Made by a program: the position numbers and the translations under genes. A stretch of 64,000 nt of DNA from Takifugu bimaculatus. Its lineage: Eukaryota > Chordata > Actinopteri > Tetraodontiformes > Tetraodontidae. The notes beneath the pieces were generated by a model. It was not told where the DNA came from and ran no database searches. It saw nothing but the letters and a program-made list of their open reading frames with translations. Location: the NCBI GenBank assembly GCA_004026145.2, contig CP034993.1:9040770-9104769 (forward strand), in the 5' to 3' direction. Shown here in pieces: positions 59,126 through 64,000 of the stretch; position 1 is the first letter of the stretch, and each line of letters opens with the position of its first letter.

Positions 59126-59264
59126 TGAAACCATACCCTTGCTCCTCGTTGCCTCCTCAATTATTCACTTTCCTACAACTCTGGAAACATTTTTTATTCA
59201 TCTTCTGGAAGAGGAAAAAAACAGCTCCTGATATCTGCACACACACACACAAACACACACACAC
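59092..59264. repeat. two short (CA)n tracts
   Basis: CA/CG units at 59,092-59,126 and CA units with one AA interruption at 59,239-59,264. Confidence 0.95.
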
Positions 59265-59470
59265 TCTACTGTGTAACAGAGACATTATAATGAGCATTCA
59301 ATGCTTTTATTTTGAAAGGACACGTAGAATCCCACTGAAACCACATCGGACACCCTGCATTTGTATTTTATCGGTGTCTTCCTGTGATCAGGAATAATGG
59401 GTGGGATGAGCTGAAACAGCAGTAATAAAACACTGCGGTTCATCATCTGCACACATGAACGCACGCTGAT
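59265..59470. other. no gene seen
   Basis: Unique sequence. Confidence 0.5.
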
Positions 59471-59490
59471 CCCCCCCCCCCCCCCCCCCC
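59471..59490 (+). repeat. poly-C tract (20 nt)
   Basis: Uninterrupted C run. Confidence 0.95.
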
Positions 59491-59825
59491 TCCACAGACC
59501 CCTGATAAGGGACAGGTGAAGTTTCAGGCGCACATTCTGGTGGTGTTTTGCAATTAAAGCGGGCCCCGCGGCTATCTTTCCGCTGACTGCACGAGCCAAA
59601 TATCAGGGCACGGTGTGCTGCTGCTTTGCTCCCCTAGTGGAACTAATTAGATGCTCCCGAAGGACAGCCCTGTCATCACATTGTTCTACCCACAATGCAG
59701 CCTGGGTGGCTCCGGGAAACATCCGCTAAAATAAGTAAATGATACGTTTAAAAAATGGTCACTTTCCCACCAACTTGCTAGCGCACCGTGACGGAGCAGC
59801 GCTAATGTCAACAATCGCTTTAAAC
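59491..59825. other. no gene seen
   Basis: Unique sequence. CTCCCCTAGTGGAACTAATT near 59,629-59,648 is a weak CTCF-like word on the minus strand. Confidence 0.45.
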
Positions 59826-59916
59826 CAGGGGTCACCGACCTTTTTGACTGGAGCTACGTCATGGGTACCGAGTCGTGTGAAGGGCTACCGCTAGACACAC
59901 TCCTCTAAAATAACAA

Positions 59917-59919
<3 letters not shown>

Positions 59920-59958
<39 letters not shown>

Positions 59959-59969
59959 TGTGTGTGTGT
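59920..59969. repeat. (TG)n microsatellite inside the hAT relic
   Basis: About 24 TG units with one TTTG interruption. Confidence 0.97.
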
Positions 59970-60307
59970 ATCAATAACTTAGAGTGGGTAACAGAAAAGA
60001 TCAATATTCAACACTTTATTATTATTAATCTCAGCAGTTGTTAAGATGATCACCAGACCCTTTCAACCATAAGAAACTAAACCATTTTAACAATTCATAA
60101 ACTATATTGAACCATGTTTTAAAAAGTTATGCAACATTTAAAAAAAAGTAACTTTCATATTGAATAAATCTTAACTGAACAAATCTACTGCAATTCTGCT
60201 CAAAATCTGTTACATTTTATGAACACACTTTTTAGCTCCTGGGCCTTCTCTGACTGTAGAATGCTTCCTGGTGGGTAGTTAGCATTAGCATTGTAGCTTT
60301 GATGACG

Positions 60308-60488
60308 CGTACTGAAGCGTCGCTCCACATTGTGCTGCTTCGCCGTCATCACAGTCGCTCCGCAAATGCAACATACTCAGTAGTAAAAAATTACTCTTCC
60401 TCCCATTCACTTTGAAAATGATAAATTTACTGTCTTCTTTTTGCCATGTTTTTGGGGTAGAAAATTGCCCTCCACCCACCATCTTCAC
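60308..60488 (-). pseudogene. hAT transposase N-terminal zinc-finger relic
   Basis: On the minus strand one frame reads VCCICGATVMTAKQHNVERR then FST at about 60,308-60,376. This matches the C-x2-C ... K-x-N-hydrophobic-E-R-x-F pattern that opens the BED-type zinc finger of hAT transposases and of host genes derived from them. A stop and frame changes upstream break it. The ATG at 60,488 opens an adjacent frame with a KMVGGGQFSTPK start, and the downstream His ligands and the catalytic core are absent. Confidence 0.65.
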
Positions 60489-60749
60489 TGCCCGCTAGTT
60501 TATTCTCCACAAGCGCAAAGGTTCTTTCATGCGCACAATACTGACCTTTGAACTAGGTCAGAATTCACCTTCACTTTATTTATATTTTTATTTATTTTTA
60601 AGACAATGTCATTTTGAAATCTATATAAATGCAGGTGTGATTTGTGATCTGAAAATTTTCTTAGACGCACCTCACCTGCGAGTTTTGCTATTTTTAGAAC
60701 AGGCTTGCGGGCGACTTGGTGCCCACGGGCACTGTGTTGGTGACCCCTG

Positions 60750-61467
60750 CCCTGAGCAGTGTTGAGGGCTGATTTCTGTACAGCTGCAATTATGTTACAG
60801 TATCCTGGGAATATTTCTGGAAATGTTTTACTACACTTTTACACGCTGATTAAACCTCCATCAATCTTTTTTTAGACTGTAAATAAACCCAAGCACATGA
60901 AGACACGACAAGAAGAACTAGAAAGAATTATTTCAAAAGAAAGAATGATAAAGAATTAGTAATGCGATTACTGAAATGATTACTAAATGCTGCTGGCGGT
61001 AAGACGGGAGCAGCATGCCACAAACCTGTTCATCAGAACAGAATGTTCTACGCCAAGACCTGTTGAACCATTCTCATAAAGATTAACCTTCACATAATGA
61101 TTGTGGATTTCTGCGCATTTTAGAACAAATCATTTGGTTCCTCGTGCAGTCGTTTATCGTCATTCACAATCAACAGGGATTTCACGCATTCAGCAGTGTT
61201 TTTAAATAACCTTTTAGTTTTTAAACCTGCATTTAGTTAGAAAAAATGGTGATAATTACAATTCTACGCCACATATACTTATGACAAGACCTGCGTGCAT
61301 CATAATGAAATATTCTTACCAGGACAGCCAAGTGATTCTTAAATTAAGCTCCTCTTCCCGATGTAACAATAAATAAACGAGCATCTTGTCCAATAGAATC
61401 TCCGTAGAAAATACTTGAACATTGTAGGGAGAGCAGTTGCTGATTGTATGAAGCTCACAGTTTGAGT
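60750..61467 (-). other. 3' flank / probable 3' UTR of the glycosyltransferase gene
   Basis: This lies downstream of the B3GNT stop codon on the minus strand. I see no AATAAA or ATTAAA on the minus strand within the first 700 bp. The nearest AATAAA words on that strand fall inside the hAT relic around 60,575-60,595, so the 3' UTR may run into the transposon or use a variant signal. Confidence 0.35.
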
Positions 61468-62619
61468 TCAGATGCGCTCAGGGATTTTGTTGAAGGAGCC
61501 ACATTTCAGATCAGGGTCGTTGACTCTGCTCCACATGAGATACAGCTGAGCTGGGAGGAACCTGTGCACCAGTAACACTTCCGTGTAAAAGCAGGGGTGG
61601 TAGGCATCGAGTTTTTTGGAGGGAATGTGTTGTCCGAAGGGCTTCACGCCTATATGAGACTCAGGGTTCAGTCCGGCTTTGGCCAGACACATCCCCATGT
61701 AGACGTCATCGATGGGAAGGATGGTGATGGATTGAGACATGTTGTATATGACTGAAGCTGTGTACCTAGACAGGAGGAACCCCCCTCCGCTACAGTAGGG
61801 CTGGTAGGAGTCTGCCTCGAATATCTCAACTGGAACATAATATTTGCTCCAGTTGTCTCTGATGGGCAGCATGCCAATATTGAGGTGGCCTATAAAGAGG
61901 TGTTTGCTTCCATCGTTCCCTTTCAGGTTCTGCAGGTATTCCACCATGTTGTCCGTGTGGGCAAAGACGTCATCGTCTCCGTTGAGCAGAAAGCGCACGT
62001 GAGGGCAGCTCCGTTCCATCCACTCCAGGAAGAGGATCTGCTTCAGGGTCAGGTTGTAGAAGCTGTCGGTGAAGTCCCACTGGAGGATGTCGCTGTACTC
62101 GCGGTTCTCCGCCAGCAGGAGCTTGTTCAGCCTCTTCTTCTCATGACCTTCCGCTGTGGTTCCTGATATGAAGATCCTCCGGATCCACAGCCCGTTGTGC
62201 TGCCTCTCCATGGCCCAGGTCTTACGCAGCACCTCCCTGCGGTCGTAGTTCAGTGGAGAGCTCTTGACCACCAGCAGAAGGAAGACGTCTGCTGATTTTC
62301 CAGCTCCTCCACATTTGTCAGGAACGTCGAGCAGCATAGGAAAGTGCCGACAGTGCCGATAATACATGAAAGTTTGGAAGATCGGAGGAAAAGTGTTGAA
62401 TCCTGTCATGTTGGCCACAGTCAGATTTTGTTGGCATTTTGGCCAACTATAGTTATAAACGTCCTCAGTGGCGGTTTGCTCCTGTCTAACCTGCTCTTCA
62501 TGGTCACGCTTGACACCACTGCTTTGGAAATTGAAAACGTAGCTCCCAAGATAAAAAACCAGCAGAACGAGAGCTCCCAACTTGACAATCAATGTCCCGA
62601 ATCGCTTGGATTTGTACAT
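61468..62619 (-). CDS. b3gnt3: N-acetyllactosaminide beta-1,3-N-acetylglucosaminyltransferase 3-like
   Basis: A GT31-family Golgi enzyme that transfers GlcNAc in beta-1,3 linkage to galactose, extending poly-N-acetyllactosamine or core-1 O-glycans. The 383 residues form a type II membrane protein: a short basic cytoplasmic start (MYKSKR), one transmembrane helix at residues 8-31, a stem, then the catalytic domain. Landmarks are RREVLRKTW at 127-135, LLNGDDDVFAHTDNM with the metal-binding DDD at 215-217, PYCSGGGFLLSR near 274-285 and PIDDVYMGMC at 302-311. N-glycosylation sequons lie at 56, 65, 70, 189 and 293. Length fits the family (human B3GNT3 is about 370). NGDDDVFAHTDNM and GGGFLLSR favour B3GNT3 over B3GNT2, 5 or 7. 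An upstream in-frame ATG at 62,664 exists, but CTGCAG|G sits one base before the chosen ATG, so the upstream codons are probably intron. Confidence 0.93.
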   Translation of the reverse strand: MYKSKRFGTLIVKLGALVLLVFYLGSYVFNFQSSGVKRDHEEQVRQEQTATEDVYNYSWPKCQQNLTVANMTGFNTFPPIFQTFMYYRHCRHFPMLLDVPDKCGGAGKSADVFLLLVVKSSPLNYDRREVLRKTWAMERQHNGLWIRRIFISGTTAEGHEKKRLNKLLLAENREYSDILQWDFTDSFYNLTLKQILFLEWMERSCPHVRFLLNGDDDVFAHTDNMVEYLQNLKGNDGSKHLFIGHLNIGMLPIRDNWSKYYVPVEIFEADSYQPYCSGGGFLLSRYTASVIYNMSQSITILPIDDVYMGMCLAKAGLNPESHIGVKPFGQHIPSKKLDAYHPCFYTEVLLVHRFLPAQLYLMWSRVNDPDLKCGSFNKIPERI

Positions 62620-62650
62620 CCTGCAGAACGGTAAACAGGTGTTAACAGAG
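62620..62650 (-). other. splice acceptor before the b3gnt3 start codon
   Basis: On the minus strand GTTAACACCTGTTTACCG leads into TTCTGCAG, then G, then the ATG at 62,619. This gives a TTAAC branch-point-like word, a pyrimidine tract and AG. B3GNT genes commonly carry the whole coding region in one exon preceded by 5' UTR introns, so the match is expected. The upstream non-coding exon was not located. Confidence 0.7.
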
Positions 62651-62664
62651 TCTCCCATGTCCAA

Positions 62665-63390
62665 AAGACTAGTTATCTGTCGTTAGTCTCAAGGCTTCTG
62701 TGAGACATTTTGTGCCTTTTCTAAAGAAAATTGCTAATTGCTTCTTAAAATTACGTAGATTGATTAAAATTATTACTGCTTTTTCCTCTTCCACTGACGT
62801 TGGTACTTTACTGAGTCTGAGGAAAGTAGTTAAAAATACTCCTTTCTACTTTTTAAATCTGCACTTTTTATTAAGGACAGGGCTTGTTTCAAAACGGCGA
62901 GGTTTAGATTTTTTTAATCTCTTACATTTTTCCACACCAGTGGATAATACTTAACGACCATTATGTACCATTGCGTCAAACATATGAGGGGTTATTACCG
63001 GCAGCTGAGTTCTACTGGGTATTTCTGGTGTATTCAGCGAATGTAATACACCTCTCTATATTTATACAGGTGAGCCAAAAAGCCCAGATGACGATTTGGC
63101 TGCTCTGCTGCCTTAAATGTATACATCCCAAACTGGTGTCGCTCCATTATGTGTAAAATGGAAGCATGTAAAATAAATATAACATTAATGTAAAATGAGA
63201 GCTGCACCAACCTTTAATCTGGTGAGGATCTGAAGGATCCAGAGATCAGTGCGCTAACGAGCTGATTCCAGAAGAATAGGCAGGAGTTGACGTGGCTGGG
63301 AGAGATGCGTTAAAACATTTTCTTTGCCACTCCCACAGTGGCTCCTCCATCACTGGGACCTGAAATGTCTTTGCTTTTCCCTGATCGTTG
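62665..63390. other. probable 5' intron or flank of b3gnt3; no exon seen
   Basis: AT-rich unique sequence. GGAAAAATGTAAGA on the minus strand near 62,923-62,936 is a weak donor candidate. No CpG island or TATA word marks a promoter here. Confidence 0.4.
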
Positions 63391-63421
63391 TCATTATTAT
63401 TATTAGTAGTAGTAGTAGTAT
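63391..63421. repeat. (ATT)n / (AGT)n trinucleotide run
   Basis: Four to five ATT units followed by about five AGT units. Confidence 0.9.
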
Positions 63422-63553
63422 TGGCGTGTTTAATTAAATAATATCAGTTGTTTTAAAAATATACGTAAAATATTGCGTCATTTGTCTTCATTTTATTTTG
63501 ATTTAGCTTAACTATATAAATGTAGTTTGATCCCAGATGGATGTTGGAGTCGT

Positions 63554-63555
<2 letters not shown>
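63422..63555. other. no gene seen
   Basis: AT-rich unique sequence. Confidence 0.5.

Positions 63556-63632
<77 letters not shown>
63556..63632. repeat. (CA)n microsatellite
   Basis: About 38 uninterrupted CA units, the longest perfect CA run in the window. Confidence 0.98.
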
Positions 63633-63634
<2 letters not shown>

Positions 63635-63663
63635 GTTGACTTCAGGCAGTAGTAAATGAGATT

Positions 63664-63745
63664 AAAAAGTACTTTTTCTGGTATCTTTCTCTTTCATAAA
63701 AACATGTGAGTGCATGCGAGGGCATGTTTTTATGAGAGAGAAAGA
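63664..63745. repeat. 23-bp inverted repeat (hairpin) beside a 14-bp palindrome
   Basis: The arms at 63,684-63,706 and 63,723-63,745 (TCTTTCTCTTTCATAAAAAC then ATG, and its complement) pair at 22 of 23 positions around a 16-nt loop. Just upstream, AAAAAGTACTTTTT (63,664-63,677) is a perfect palindrome. The structure could be a small foldback element, an RNA hairpin or an end-repeat of a tiny MITE. The stem is shorter than typical microRNA precursors. Confidence 0.85.
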
Positions 63746-63860
63746 GGTACCGCCTCGATATCTTAACGGCATCACCGCTGATTAATTATAAACTGGAGGA
63801 ACAGTTTCGATAGATGGAAACCAGTTTGAGTTTGATTTTTATCTGCCTGACATATCTGTT

Positions 63861-63912
63861 CCAGTGCAAACAGGAACATATCTGTTCCAGTGCAAACAGG
63901 AACATGCTTTGT
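63861..63912. repeat. 26-bp perfect tandem duplication
   Basis: ATATCTGTTCCAGTGCAAAC followed by AGGAAC occurs twice head to tail. Each copy also contains a GTTCC/GGAAC inverted pair. Confidence 0.92.
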
Positions 63913-64000
63913 TGCTTTGGTCTCGCCTTTTAAGGTTTCCTTCTGTTGCTTTTGCTGGTGTATATCAGACCCTTGTGAGTTGCTGTCCATGATGTGCCAT
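63913..64000. other. no gene seen
   Basis: Unique sequence to the window end. Confidence 0.5.

Larger units (their letters stand above)
59826..60749 (-). mobile_element. hAT-superfamily transposon relic
   Basis: The left end CAGGGGTCACCGACCTTTTTG and the right end (reverse complement) CAGGGGTCACCAACACAG form terminal inverted repeats starting CAGGGG, the usual start of hAT elements. They are about 924 bp apart. A decayed N-terminal transposase segment runs on the minus strand at 60,308-60,488, and a (TG)n tract (59,920-59,969) lies inside near the left end. No clean 8-bp target-site duplication is visible. The length is far below a full element, so this is an internally deleted, inactive copy. 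Confidence 0.72.

Noticed and set aside
61668..62634. Other-frame open frames overlapping b3gnt3 on both strands
   Set aside because: They are shadows of the strongly supported glycosyltransferase frame.

Overview
The window looks like vertebrate DNA, most likely from a teleost fish. The evidence is one intact vertebrate-type glycosyltransferase gene, a vertebrate-type tRNA-Leu gene, many (CA)n/(TG)n tracts, and interspersed repeats of kinds I associate with fish genomes. Those repeats are a Tc1-like transposon relic, a hAT-like relic with CAGGGGTCACC ends, and two copies of a repeat containing GGAGGAAACTGGAG. Long poly-C runs and modest repeat density would fit a compact acanthomorph genome such as a pufferfish, but species cannot be fixed from the sequence alone.

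Layout. Positions 1 to about 54,300 hold no protein-coding gene that I can recognise. This stretch is unique-looking DNA broken by microsatellites, poly-C runs, a 31-bp minisatellite with a 200-bp higher-order duplication (33,764-34,290), and several interspersed repeat fragments. About a dozen AT-rich blocks are dense in homeodomain, POU, SOX or nuclear-receptor-like words and look like conserved non-coding elements. Two short intervals (18,926-19,018 and 51,990-52,065) have a splice acceptor, an open frame and a consensus donor, and two anonymous minus-strand frames (6,507-6,665 and 10,935-11,216) have coding-like composition. None is recognised as a known protein, so all are low-confidence candidates.

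From 54,300 to the end the content is firmer. A decayed Tc1/mariner transposase lies at about 54,430-55,305. A tRNA-Leu(CAG) gene with an unusual C at position 33 is at 56,746-56,828. A conserved-looking block with a DR1 motif is at 57,290-57,660, and a CpG-rich patch with a YY1-type ATGGCGGC word is at 57,890-58,190. A hAT relic with terminal inverted repeats is at 59,826-60,749. The only confident protein-coding gene is a B3GNT3-like beta-1,3-N-acetylglucosaminyltransferase on the minus strand (61,468-62,619). Its coding region is one exon, with a splice acceptor one base before the preferred ATG.

No operon or gene system links these features. The most likely role of the first 54 kb is a regulatory gene desert, or a very large intron of a gene whose exons lie outside the window or went unrecognised. 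I found no clear evidence of a previously undescribed protein system. The findings worth checking are the exon-like intervals, the C33 tRNA, the nested minisatellite, the candidate conserved elements and several perfect hairpins.
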